In this document: positions 7,853 through 15,341 of the stretch, one piece after another
Position numbering within the stretch: position 1 is the stretch's first letter
Layout of the letters: each line of letters starts with the position of its first letter
IMG/VR virus record: IMGVR_UViG_3300047121_000229
Span: 1-22,239 of that record
Origin: a virus
Strand: one strand, 5' to 3'
DNA: 22,239 nt
Position numbers and translations under genes: made by a program
Notes under the pieces: generated by a model
Database searches by the model: none
What the model saw: the letters and a program-made list of their open reading frames with translations, nothing else
Told to the model about the DNA's origin: nothing

Positions 7853-7853
7853 A

Positions 7854-8063
7854 ATGGCAGAGCAAAAAATTTCCGAGTTACCAGCAGCAACGGCACTCGA
7901 TGGAACTGAAGAAGTACCGGTAAACCAAAACGGCATTACATCAATAACCGATGTAGATGCTATTGTTACTTATACACTTACAAATGGTGTTAGTGGAACG
8001 TTTACCACCGTTGATAACAAGACAGTAACGGTTACCAATGGCTTAATAACAGCAATAGTATAA
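7854..8063 (+). CDS. Short fibre-anchor-like structural protein, 69 aa
   Basis: The N terminus (KISELPAATALDGTEEVPVNQNG) closely parallels the N terminus of the tail fibre gene at 20466 (KISGLTSAGALAGTEPVPIVQGG). This K-I-S-x-L motif followed by GTE-x-VP is commonly seen at the start of fibre-like proteins in Bacteroidota phages and is presumably the part that docks to the virion. Here the motif is followed only by about 45 beta-strand-rich, Thr/Val-rich residues and no fibre shaft. It may be a stand-alone virion decoration or a reduced fibre. It starts 2 bp after the preceding gene and overlaps the baseplate J start by one base. Confidence 0.6.
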   Translation: MAEQKISELPAATALDGTEEVPVNQNGITSITDVDAIVTYTLTNGVSGTFTTVDNKTVTVTNGLITAIV

Positions 8064-8902
8064 TGGCCCGCACAGTACAACAAATCAAACAACAGATGTT
8101 GGATGCGAAAAACGCAGACCCAACATTGTCGACTTTGACCTCAACAAGTCAAACGGCAAAGTGGAACTTATACTACTTCATTGTGGCATCATGTATTGCA
8201 GTGTTTGAGCAGTTGCAGGACTTGTTCAAGGTTGATTTAGAAGCCATCGCAAGCACCGCAGCACCAAGCACACCACAATGGACACGTAACAAGGTGTTGA
8301 AGTTTCAAACAGGCGATGTTGCCGAGTTAAATACAACTACATTCGTTATTGAATATCCAACGGTGAACGTGGCCAATCAAATCTTAACACGATGCGCAGT
8401 GGTAACAGCACCAAATAGAACGGTATTGATTAAGGTTGCAAAGAATGACCCGCCCGAACCTGTATCAGTTGGTGAGTTAGCCGAATTGCAAACGTATGTT
8501 GAAACATTCAACCCCGCAGGCATAGCGTTTACTTTGATTAATGAAGATAGCGATAAAATGGAAGTGGCAGCAACGATATACTTTAACGGTCAGTATTCAT
8601 CAGTAATAGATGCCAACGTTAAAGCAGCATTGAACGCATACATGGCCAACTTGCCGTTCAATGGCCGTATAACTACGCAGGCCGTTGTCGATGCGATACA
8701 AGGTGCAGAGGGCGTTATTACAGCATCATTGACACGTATATTAGTAAGGCGTGACACCGTTGCTTATGGTGCAGGTGTAACATTGTTTAATTTATCAACA
8801 GGTGTGGATAGTGTTACTTATGATACCTATTCGGGTTACGTTGTTGAGGAAACCACTACCAACCACACCTTTGATGATACATTAACTTACATTGTGCAAT
8901 GA
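8063..8902 (+). CDS. Baseplate wedge protein, J-like (Mu gp47/P2 gpJ family)
   Basis: This wedge protein surrounds the baseplate hub of a contractile tail. In 279 residues the sequence has the J-family layout: N-terminal helices (TVQQIKQQML... WNLYYFIVASCIAVFEQLQDLF), a beta domain (FQTGDVAELNTTTFVIEYP), then the AELQTYVETFNPAGIAFTLI segment and the strand-helix repeats VAATIYFNGQY with VKAALNAYMANLPFNGRITTQAVVDAIQGAEGV, which is typical of the conserved C-terminal half. It overlaps the following gene by 4 bp (ATGA). Its location ahead of the capsid genes, far from the other baseplate genes at 17232-20466, is unusual. The family call is good. Confidence 0.8.
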   Translation: MARTVQQIKQQMLDAKNADPTLSTLTSTSQTAKWNLYYFIVASCIAVFEQLQDLFKVDLEAIASTAAPSTPQWTRNKVLKFQTGDVAELNTTTFVIEYPTVNVANQILTRCAVVTAPNRTVLIKVAKNDPPEPVSVGELAELQTYVETFNPAGIAFTLINEDSDKMEVAATIYFNGQYSSVIDANVKAALNAYMANLPFNGRITTQAVVDAIQGAEGVITASLTRILVRRDTVAYGAGVTLFNLSTGVDSVTYDTYSGYVVEETTTNHTFDDTLTYIVQ

Positions 8903-9600
8903 GTAGCATAATCAATACAGACTCGTTTGCGGTAAACTTCCTGCCACCAAAGAAGCGGTTGCCGATATACAAGGCATGGGTTAAGACACTTGTGAAACCG
9001 TTACAAGTGCTATACAACACAATGTTTGGCACGTTTAAAGATGGCAACACAGCACCGTTATGGGTAACAGCCACAGCGTATGCAGTTGGTGACCAAGTGC
9101 AATATGAGGATAAATCAGTGTATGAATGTTGGGTAATCAACACAGGCATGTTACCAACTAATACAGATTATTGGTTTAAGATACAAGATAAATTCGTAGG
9201 CATTGAGCCAAGATGCAAGTATAACGCACAGCACTTGTTGTTTGAATGGGCGTTAAACGAATGGTTTGGTACTACGTTTGTGAATGTGCCGGGAGCGAGT
9301 GACATTTATATTGATATAACAGGAGCCAACACAGGTGCTTTTTTAGTTGGCTACACACCAACAGAAAGCAGTTATGTTGTTTTTGATGAACCCGAAGCGA
9401 GCGGTTACATTCAAGCCGAAAACCTTACAACGGTTGCAATATCATTCACAATACATGTACCGCTTGCCGTTGCTAATGCACTAACAAATGAAACCCCAAA
9501 CACAGTGCCAAATATAACCGCAAACAGAGAGAATATTATTAGGCAGATAGCCGATTTGTACACATACGCAGGAATTAATTATAACGTAATAACATACTAA
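8899..9600 (+). CDS. Baseplate/tail protein (gpI-position) with CBM5/12-like module
   Basis: It follows baseplate J, the place held by gpI/gp48-type tail proteins that link wedge to fibres. Residues 1-50 (LPPKKRLPIYKAWVKTL...) are helical, and residues 110-125 (QHLLFEWALNEWFGTTF) introduce a second beta-rich domain. Between them, at 55-95, lies a module W-x3-TAYAVGDQVQYEDKSVYEC...YWFKI, the same pattern as in the connector at 3963 and like carbohydrate-binding modules 5/12. The gene overlaps its upstream partner by ATGA and the downstream gene by TAATG. A link between baseplate and receptor-binding proteins is inferred from order; sugar binding is untested. Confidence 0.6.
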   Translation: MSSIINTDSFAVNFLPPKKRLPIYKAWVKTLVKPLQVLYNTMFGTFKDGNTAPLWVTATAYAVGDQVQYEDKSVYECWVINTGMLPTNTDYWFKIQDKFVGIEPRCKYNAQHLLFEWALNEWFGTTFVNVPGASDIYIDITGANTGAFLVGYTPTESSYVVFDEPEASGYIQAENLTTVAISFTIHVPLAVANALTNETPNTVPNITANRENIIRQIADLYTYAGINYNVITY

Positions 9601-10436
9601 TGAAAAAAATAAAAACAACAGACATCATTGCAGGAAGCGCAATGCCTTTGAAATCGGGTAGTTTAGACCACTTACAATCAGCGTATCAAGAGCCGTTAAT
9701 AGATATAATTCAAACCTTTGAAGCAAAGAACGATACAGAGGCATTTCCTAATTATAGCACACCTATTATTATGTATGGTTGCCGTTGGACAGGAACAGGT
9801 GTATCACAAGGAGTTGTGGTTTATGGTACTGAAATATACAGATGCCAAGCGGTTAATATTACTCTTGGCGTTGGTCAAGTTGTTATTGGTACAATTACAA
9901 CTACATACTTAACGGCAACCAATGCCGACCCTGTTATATTCAGCGATAGTACAAGTAATAACTTGCACGAGATTAGACAAATCGTTTGGAGCGCAGGAAC
10001 AACAGGAAGCGGTGATTTTGACCTTGATGATTGCCTTATGTGGGGCAGATGGCAAGATGTAACGTATAGTGCAAGTTATTTAACTGCTGCAACAGGTAAT
10101 TGGACATTGCCAGGTGGGGCATCAGATTGGCAAGTTAGATGGAAGCAAGTAGGTAGAACAGTTATTATTGATTTTTATGTGTTTAATTCTACTTTATCGG
10201 CATCGCCTGCCAATATTAAATTAACACTGCCTTTCAATGCTAATTTTTTAAAAGACCATCATGCAATTTGTTATTATCAAAATCCTGCTGCAACACCAAC
10301 AGCAGGCGCATGCAGAGTGATAGCGTTAGCTGGAACAACTAATTTGCAATTTATACCCGCAACAACTACATGGGTTGCAGATACAGGAACGGTTGATGTT
10401 TACGGGCAGATTACAGTTGAATTAGATAAATTCTAA
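9600..10436 (+). CDS. Putative tail fibre / receptor-binding protein
   Basis: The 278-residue protein starts with a helical KKIKTTDIIAGSAMPLKSG...LDHLQSAYQEP segment that looks like a virion-binding head, followed by entirely beta-rich, Thr/Gly/Val-rich sequence with many aromatic residues and a C-terminal strand-turn repeat (GRTVIIDFYVFNST, IKLTLPF, LQFIPATTTW, VDVYGQITVELDKF). This is the usual build of a trimeric fibre or knob. It ends the upstream baseplate block (J, gpI-like, fibre). Its stop overlaps the stop of the minus-strand RHH gene, so the two genes converge. Codon use in the last two thirds is more AT-rich than in the J gene, as expected of exchanged receptor-binding parts. The receptor is unknown. 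Confidence 0.6.
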   Translation: MKKIKTTDIIAGSAMPLKSGSLDHLQSAYQEPLIDIIQTFEAKNDTEAFPNYSTPIIMYGCRWTGTGVSQGVVVYGTEIYRCQAVNITLGVGQVVIGTITTTYLTATNADPVIFSDSTSNNLHEIRQIVWSAGTTGSGDFDLDDCLMWGRWQDVTYSASYLTAATGNWTLPGGASDWQVRWKQVGRTVIIDFYVFNSTLSASPANIKLTLPFNANFLKDHHAICYYQNPAATPTAGACRVIALAGTTNLQFIPATTTWVADTGTVDVYGQITVELDKF

Positions 10437-10612
10437 AACCTATGCTTCCCATAATGCTCCGAGATTATCTCTTTGAGCAGATATGACTCTTTGGTTCCTG
10501 TACGTTCCACCTCATCAAAGAATTTCTTTTTTAATTCGCCTGTTAAGTGAGCGGTAACGCGTGCTTTAGCAGCTTGTTTCTTTGTGTTTATATCGCTTTT
10601 TGGATTAGCCAT
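10433..10612 (-). CDS. Ribbon-helix-helix (RHH) DNA-binding regulator, 59 aa
   Basis: On the minus strand an ATG at 10612-10610 opens 59 codons to a stop at 10435-10433. The protein has a basic N-terminal arm (MANPKSDINTKKQAAKA), then RVTAHLTGEL as the beta ribbon, KKKFFDEVERTG as helix A, and TKESYLLKEIISEHYGK as helix B. This is the classic Arc/CopG-type layout and length for a dimeric repressor that reads its operator with the ribbon. It converges with the fibre gene (stops overlap) and diverges from the prohead protease gene. A 9-bp inverted repeat flanks its own -7 box, which suggests autorepression and perhaps control of the capsid genes. The domain is assigned by pattern; the target is inferred. 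Confidence 0.78.
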   Translation of the reverse strand: MANPKSDINTKKQAAKARVTAHLTGELKKKFFDEVERTGTKESYLLKEIISEHYGKHRF

Positions 10613-10623
10613 TGTTAGATATT

Positions 10624-10652
10624 AGTTACTAAACATGCCAAAATTAGTAACT
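10624..10652. promoter_or_regulatory. Inverted-repeat operator candidate for the RHH regulator
   Basis: AGTTACTAA (10624-10632) and its exact reverse complement TTAGTAACT (10644-10652) are separated by 11 bp, giving a 20-bp centre-to-centre spacing, about two helical turns. The spacer and the right arm contain the -7 box of the minus-strand RHH gene. Such spacing suits two RHH dimers on one face of DNA. A further GTTAC lies at 10676-10680. Confidence 0.6.
10639..10646 (-). promoter_or_regulatory. Minus-strand -7 box of the RHH gene
   Basis: On the minus strand this reads TAATTTTG, a full match to TAnnTTTG, 26 bp before the RHH start codon. A TTTA about 22 bp further upstream may serve as a weak -33 element. 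The box lies between the two arms of the inverted repeat, so repressor binding would block it. A plus-strand promoter for the protease gene is less clear: CACTTTTG at 10681-10688 matches TAnnTTTG with one mismatch, with TTTG at 10655-10658. Confidence 0.5.
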
Positions 10653-10692
10653 TATTTGGATTAAACCCTAAATATGTTACCACTTTTGCAAT

Positions 10693-11799
10693 ATGAAAAT
10701 CACAAACATATCTAACGACACGGCAACGATGCTTATATATAAGCATATTGGTGATATTGACGATATGGGCATGGGCATCAACGGTGCTTGGATAGCAGAG
10801 GATATTCAATACTTAAATGATAACTATGCAGAGCAAGTAAAGTGCATCAATGTACGCATCAATTCAATTGGTGGCAGTGTTGCCGATGGACTTTCTATTG
10901 TGAGCGCAATACTAAACTCAAAGATACCTGTAAACACATACATTGATGGCATGGCTTATTCAATGGCGGGTGTGATTGCGATATGTGGCCAAAAGAAATA
11001 CATGGCCGATTACGGTACTTTTATGATGCACAACGCTAACGGTGGCAGTGATGAAGAAGTGTTGAGTTTAATCACCAACAGTTTAGCAAAGATATTCGAG
11101 CGCAATACCTACCTCACACTTGACAAGTGCAAAGATTTGATGGCCAAAGAAACATGGATGACTGCCGAGGAGTGTATGAGTTTAGGCATTGTTGATGAAA
11201 TTATACAAACAAAGAAAATGAAGCCAGCGATGAACGCAACCGTGCGAGAATTGCATGCTATCTACAATAAAGTAATAATCAAAACAGAAACCAAAATGAA
11301 TAAATTAACTGATTTATTAAAGCTAACCAATGAAGCATCAGAAGAAGCTATCATTGAAGCAGTATCGGCCAAAGATGCAAAGATTGCTGAATTAGAAGCA
11401 AGTATTGAAGCGCAAACAGCAGAGTTGAACGCATTAAAAGAAGCCGCCACCGAAGCCGAAAACGCTATCAAAGCGGAACTAATTGAGAACGCTGTAAAAG
11501 AGGGCAAGATTGATGCTGCAACAAAAGAAATTTACTTGACAAGCAACAAGTCAAATGCAGAGTTGAAAGACCTTATCGGTAAATTGAAACCTGCATACAC
11601 TCCGATATTCGACAATGCAAAGAAACCCGAAGCAGTTGTTGGTCGTGAAAATTGGACTTTCAATGATTGGTCAAAGAATGACCCGAAAGGACTATTAGAG
11701 ATGAAAGAAAACGATGCAGTTGCTTTCAGTGCTTTAATCAGCAAGTTACCAAGCAACTTATCACCGAATTACAACCCGGCAACCGATAAACAATTCTAA
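10693..11799 (+). CDS. Prohead maturation protease (ClpP-like) fused to scaffold-like domain
   Basis: The N-terminal 170 residues form a ClpP-type serine peptidase: oxyanion segment SIGGSVADG (58-66), nucleophile Ser90 in DGMAYSMAG (85-93), general base His113 in MMHNANGG (111-118), and a final LGIVDEI (164-170) that ends the fold. Residues about 222-262 are a charged heptad-rich coiled coil (IAELEASIEAQTAELNALKE...), and the C terminus (to 368) contains RENWTFNDWSKNDPKG. This protease-then-scaffold order is known from phages such as Mu and lambda. In them the protease clears scaffold and trims head proteins inside the procapsid. An internal ATG at residue 202 (11296) could give a separate scaffold product. 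It sits just before the capsid genes. The call is firm for the protease and good for the scaffold. Confidence 0.88.
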   Translation: MKITNISNDTATMLIYKHIGDIDDMGMGINGAWIAEDIQYLNDNYAEQVKCINVRINSIGGSVADGLSIVSAILNSKIPVNTYIDGMAYSMAGVIAICGQKKYMADYGTFMMHNANGGSDEEVLSLITNSLAKIFERNTYLTLDKCKDLMAKETWMTAEECMSLGIVDEIIQTKKMKPAMNATVRELHAIYNKVIIKTETKMNKLTDLLKLTNEASEEAIIEAVSAKDAKIAELEASIEAQTAELNALKEAATEAENAIKAELIENAVKEGKIDAATKEIYLTSNKSNAELKDLIGKLKPAYTPIFDNAKKPEAVVGRENWTFNDWSKNDPKGLLEMKENDAVAFSALISKLPSNLSPNYNPATDKQF

Positions 11800-11801
11800 T
11801 C

Positions 11802-11993
11802 ATGGAAGCAATTTGGAACGCAAACCCGAACATCAACACGCTATTCTGCTTTGAAGATGGCAACTGCTTTGTAAAGTTAAGTGATGCAGCAAGTCACGCA
11901 AAGACAACAGGCGCAACTTACAAGCAAGTGAGCAGACCGACAGAGGAGCAAGCAACAGAAGAAACTAAACCAACTAAAAAATCAAATAAATAA
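11802..11993 (+). CDS. Small conserved head-operon protein, 63 aa
   Basis: No domain is recognised. The first 45 residues (MEAIWNANPNINTLFCFEDGNCFVKLSDAASHAK) look like a compact alpha/beta unit of a kind often found between protease and capsid genes in Bacteroidota phages. The rest is a charged Glu/Thr/Lys tail (EEQATEETKPTKKSNK) that is probably disordered. It lies 2 bp after the protease gene and 2 bp before the next. The place suggests a head accessory role, but nothing in the sequence proves it. Confidence 0.62.
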   Translation: MEAIWNANPNINTLFCFEDGNCFVKLSDAASHAKTTGATYKQVSRPTEEQATEETKPTKKSNK

Positions 11994-11995
11994 CA

Positions 11996-12331
11996 ATGGC
12001 AACTATTAACAACCCATTTGGCGCAGCAGGCACGTTAACGATTGCTGCAACAGGCACAACAGCCGCAACCATCAGCAACAACGAAACCGTTGTATCTACG
12101 TTAACAACACTTACAGGCAACGCCACACTTGACTTAACTTTATCAAGCGAGTTGAAAGCAGGCGCACAATTGCACATTAAAGTAAAAACCACCGCAACTG
12201 AAACATTTACCTTTGGTACAGGCATTGATGCGCCCGTTGTTACAGGTGTAGCAGGTAAAACATGGTGTCAATCTTTTTGGTTTGACGGAACTATTTTCTT
12301 GCCTTGTGGAGCAAAAATTCAAATTGATTAA
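11996..12331 (+). CDS. Putative capsid decoration or head accessory protein, 111 aa
   Basis: The protein is Thr/Ala/Gly-rich and predicted to be nearly all beta: TLTIAATGTTAATISN, NATLDLTLSSELKAGAQLHIKVKTTATETFTFG, then KTWCQSFWFDGTIFLPCGAKIQID. It has no charged domain, signal peptide or membrane segment. The place directly before the major capsid gene is where phages often carry decoration proteins, and the composition fits a small virion beta protein. No family motif is recognised, so the role is inference from order and composition only. Confidence 0.45.
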   Translation: MATINNPFGAAGTLTIAATGTTAATISNNETVVSTLTTLTGNATLDLTLSSELKAGAQLHIKVKTTATETFTFGTGIDAPVVTGVAGKTWCQSFWFDGTIFLPCGAKIQID

Positions 12332-12355
12332 TAACTAAAAAACAACTAAAATAAA

Positions 12356-13291
12356 ATGGCACTAATAAAAGAAATTTGGGTACAAGATGTTCAAGAAGCA
12401 TTGAACAGAAATGCGGACTTTTTACCGTATTCAGTTGACCACTCTGCGTATATCGCATTCGGAATTGTACACGTTCCTCAATCGGGAGCGAACCCTACAA
12501 TTGTTAAGAACCCTGCAACATTCCCGCTAAACATCAGCGAGCGTACAGATACCGACCGTACTTATTCACTTAATCAATTCGCTTTAGAGCCAACATTGAT
12601 TACTAACTTGGATGAGTTACAAATCAGCTACGATAAGCGTCAAAGTGTACTTGGTCAACAAATCAGCTCATTAACGCAAAGAATTGGTGATGAGGTTGCT
12701 ATCAGTTGGTCAGCCACAGGTGCTTCAAACATCGTAAGCACAACAGGTTCTGCTGCTGCAACTGCTTTAGCACCGGGAGCGACAGGAACACGTAAACAGG
12801 TAGCACTTGCCGACATCGCGGCATTGGCTTCTAAACTTGATAAGGACAATGTACCACGCGGTAACAGAAAGTTGTTAATGTCAACTGATATGTTTTGGGA
12901 GTTGTTCCAAATCAGTGATGTTATCCGTGCTTCTTACAATGGCTTCCAAAATCAAGGCAATGTATTGCAAACAGGAACCATTGCTCAATTGTATGGCTTT
13001 GATATTATGATGCGCCCTGTTGTGTCTGTTTACGCAAACAGCACAACCGTTCCAAAGGCATTCGGTGCTGCAACTGCAACAACTGATAACTTGGCTTGTA
13101 TCGCATTCCATTCAACATCAGTTGCTCGCGCGCTTGGAAGCATGAACCCTCTTTATGATAGTGGCTCAAACGGTAACGGTAAGCCAGAGTATTTGGGTTC
13201 AATATTCAACATGGAAGTAATGTTAGGTTCTGCTATCTTGAGAGCCGATATGAAAGGTGTTGCCGCTCTTGTTCAAACTTGGGTATCTTAA
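12356..13291 (+). CDS. Major capsid protein (HK97-type fold expected)
   Basis: The 311-residue protein is the best candidate for the capsid subunit. It begins MALIKEIWVQDVQEALNRNADFL, then has a beta-rich N arm, a long helix region typical of the spine helix (QISSLTQRIGDEVAISWSAT), A-domain-like segments (ADIAALASKLDKDNVPRGNRKLLMSTDMFWELF), and a C-terminal HSTSVARALGSM...MEVMLGSAILRADMKGVAALVQ. Size, position after protease/scaffold and accessory genes, and the strong terminator directly behind it all fit. No N-terminal cleaved delta domain is obvious, so scaffold is probably supplied by the protease-linked domain or an internal start product. Confidence 0.85.
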   Translation: MALIKEIWVQDVQEALNRNADFLPYSVDHSAYIAFGIVHVPQSGANPTIVKNPATFPLNISERTDTDRTYSLNQFALEPTLITNLDELQISYDKRQSVLGQQISSLTQRIGDEVAISWSATGASNIVSTTGSAAATALAPGATGTRKQVALADIAALASKLDKDNVPRGNRKLLMSTDMFWELFQISDVIRASYNGFQNQGNVLQTGTIAQLYGFDIMMRPVVSVYANSTTVPKAFGAATATTDNLACIAFHSTSVARALGSMNPLYDSGSNGNGKPEYLGSIFNMEVMLGSAILRADMKGVAALVQTWVS

Positions 13292-13310
13292 TAAAATCAA
13301 TCGTTTAACT

Positions 13311-13346
13311 AAAAAGCCCTGCTCAACAAATGGGTGGGGCTTTTTT
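13311..13346 (+). terminator. Rho-independent terminator after the capsid gene
   Basis: A 15-bp stem (13311-13325 pairing with 13331-13345, including three G-U pairs) encloses loop ACAAA and ends in a run of T to 13346. The GC core is GCCC/GGGC, with A-run and T-run outside, so it could work in both directions. It separates capsid from sheath, and no strong promoter was found before the sheath ATG at 13361. Confidence 0.85.
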
Positions 13347-13360
13347 AATACCAAATAATA

Positions 13361-14908
13361 ATGGCATTACCAAATATAAATTTTGTAAAATCAACAAGCG
13401 GTTTAGGCCGAGCGTTACCCGGCACTGATTACGTGAGCGGGATGCTTCATTACTACGCTTCTGGTGCAACACTACCAACAGGGTTCACAGCAAATGACAG
13501 AGTAAAGAAGATTTTTTCCGTAGCCGATGCCGAGAATTTAGGCATCACAGGTGACCATTTGGGCGAAACCAAAGCCGTTGCAAAGGCGGTTATTGGTGGA
13601 ACACCCGCAGCAGGCAATACCGTTGCAATTACTTACACAGGCATTTTAGGAATTGAAACTGTATTAGCAACTTATACATTAACAAGTGCCGATGCAGTAA
13701 GTGCGACAACAGCAGCAACAGCATTAAGGGCGGCAATCAACGCGGGAACACAAACACATGGCTTCATTGCATCGGGTTCAACTACCGATTTATTAATTGC
13801 AACCAAAGCAGGTGAGGGTATATTCCCGAATAGTGGCACTCCATACGCATCAACTGTAACAGGCGGTGGTGTTACAACTACATGGACACAACCAACAGGT
13901 AGCGGTTCAACCGTATTAGGGATTGCATCATGGATTGACACGCTTTACTACCACATTAGCGAGTATTTTCGTATTCAGCCCAAAGGTGAGTTGTACGTTG
14001 GTTTATACGTTGAAGAAGCTACATATACCTTTGCTGCAATAACATCAATGCAGAATTACGCAAGTGGTGCTATTAAGCAGATTTCAGTGTTTGAGAAAAA
14101 CGTTGCATTTAGCACCGCTCAATTATCGGCATTACAAGCAATAGCCAACGCTAACGAAGCCGTTTATAAGCCGTTGCAAATCATGTTGAATGCTGAAATC
14201 AGCGCAACTGCAAGCGTGGCAACATTGGTTGACCTATCTACCTCAACAGCTCCGAATGTATCGGTATGTATTGCACAGGATGGCGCAAACAACGGATATT
14301 ACATTTACAAAGCAACTGGCAAATCAGTTGGTGCTATCGGTGCAATGTTAGGTGCTGTTTCATTAGCAGTTGTTAGCGAGTCAATTGCATGGGTGAGCAA
14401 GTTTAACATGGCATTAGGTGCAGAGTTAGACACGATTGCATTCAGCAACGGTGAAGTTTACACAGCCCTTGCAGATAGTCAATTTGAAAGTTTGAACAAC
14501 TACTCTTATGTGTTCCTGCGCAAGCTAACAGGCATCACGGGTAGTTATTGGAGCGATAGTAAGACAACTGTATCACCAACAAGTGACTATGCAACAATTG
14601 AAAATAACCGTGTTTACCAAAAGATTACACGTGTGGTTCGTGCCAATATGTTACCTGCTTTAAGTTCACCATTGAAAGTGAATGCAGATGGCACGTTGAC
14701 TGCGGCCACAATAGGTTACTTTGAAACATTGGCGAATAACCCATTGGTACAGATGGAAGCCGATGGCGAGTTATCAGCGCATAAAGTTATCATCAATCCT
14801 GCGCAGGATGTACTTGCAACAAGCACATTGGAGTTAACATTGCAGAATGTACCATTGGGCGTTGCAAGAATTATTAAAATTAATGTTGGATTTGTAAAAT
14901 CAGTATAA
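13361..14908 (+). CDS. Contractile tail sheath protein with an inserted beta domain
   Basis: The sheath contracts around the tail tube to drive injection. In 515 residues the N terminus (LPNINFVKSTSGLGRALPGTDYVSGM) and C-terminal half (helix TAQLSALQAIANANEAVY, then VSVCIAQD, IGAMLGAVSLAVVSESIAWVSKF, NNYSYVFLRKLTG, and the last domain NNRVYQKITRVVRANMLPAL...) follow the DUF2586/phage sheath layout. Residues about 70-185 are a Thr/Ala/Gly-rich beta domain, inserted between the first strand region and YHISEYFRI, of the type found as exposed decorations on phage sheaths. The gene lies after a terminator and 4 bp before the tube gene. The assignment is strong from pattern plus gene order. Confidence 0.82.
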   Translation: MALPNINFVKSTSGLGRALPGTDYVSGMLHYYASGATLPTGFTANDRVKKIFSVADAENLGITGDHLGETKAVAKAVIGGTPAAGNTVAITYTGILGIETVLATYTLTSADAVSATTAATALRAAINAGTQTHGFIASGSTTDLLIATKAGEGIFPNSGTPYASTVTGGGVTTTWTQPTGSGSTVLGIASWIDTLYYHISEYFRIQPKGELYVGLYVEEATYTFAAITSMQNYASGAIKQISVFEKNVAFSTAQLSALQAIANANEAVYKPLQIMLNAEISATASVATLVDLSTSTAPNVSVCIAQDGANNGYYIYKATGKSVGAIGAMLGAVSLAVVSESIAWVSKFNMALGAELDTIAFSNGEVYTALADSQFESLNNYSYVFLRKLTGITGSYWSDSKTTVSPTSDYATIENNRVYQKITRVVRANMLPALSSPLKVNADGTLTAATIGYFETLANNPLVQMEADGELSAHKVIINPAQDVLATSTLELTLQNVPLGVARIIKINVGFVKSV

Positions 14909-14912
14909 AAAC

Positions 14913-15341
14913 ATGGCACAAAATGGACTTCCGTTAATTAACGGCAAAGCGTATGAGTTTGCAGACATTACTTGCATCATACTTGGAACACCAATCATAG
15001 GCGTTACCGCAATCGAATACGGTGAAGAAGATGCGACCGAGAATATCTATGCAACAGGGCGTTATCCTGTATCGCGTGGTTACGGTCAAATTACACCGAG
15101 CGCAAAGGTTACAATATTGATGAATGAGGTAATGAACATTGTATCAGCCGCACCAAATGGCCGCATACAAGACATTCCCGAATTTGACATCATTGTTACC
15201 TTTACAGATGTTAACTTGTTGCCAGTGGTTCATAAAATCCGCAACTGCAGATTTATGAAGAACATGATTGCTTCGGCAACAGGTGACACTTCAATACCAA
15301 TGGAATTAGATTTAATTGTTTCACATATCGAATTTGTTTAG
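14913..15341 (+). CDS. Tail tube (major tail) protein
   Basis: This 142-residue protein directly follows the sheath gene. The pattern INGKAYEFADITCIILGTPIIGVTAIEYGEEDATENIYATGRYPVSRGYGQITPSAKVTILMNEV, with its final strands NCRFMKNMIASATGDTSIPMELDLIVSHIEFV, fits the tube-fold beta sandwich of contractile tails, where the tube monomer is about 140-170 residues. It would polymerise into stacked hexamers inside the sheath. The stop codon (15339-15341) is directly followed by the -7 box of the next promoter. Confidence 0.82.
   Translation: MAQNGLPLINGKAYEFADITCIILGTPIIGVTAIEYGEEDATENIYATGRYPVSRGYGQITPSAKVTILMNEVMNIVSAAPNGRIQDIPEFDIIVTFTDVNLLPVVHKIRNCRFMKNMIASATGDTSIPMELDLIVSHIEFV

Noticed and set aside
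9600-10436. Diversity-generating retroelement target in the fibre-like gene
   Set aside because: No reverse transcriptase and no A-biased template/variable repeat pair were found in the window.
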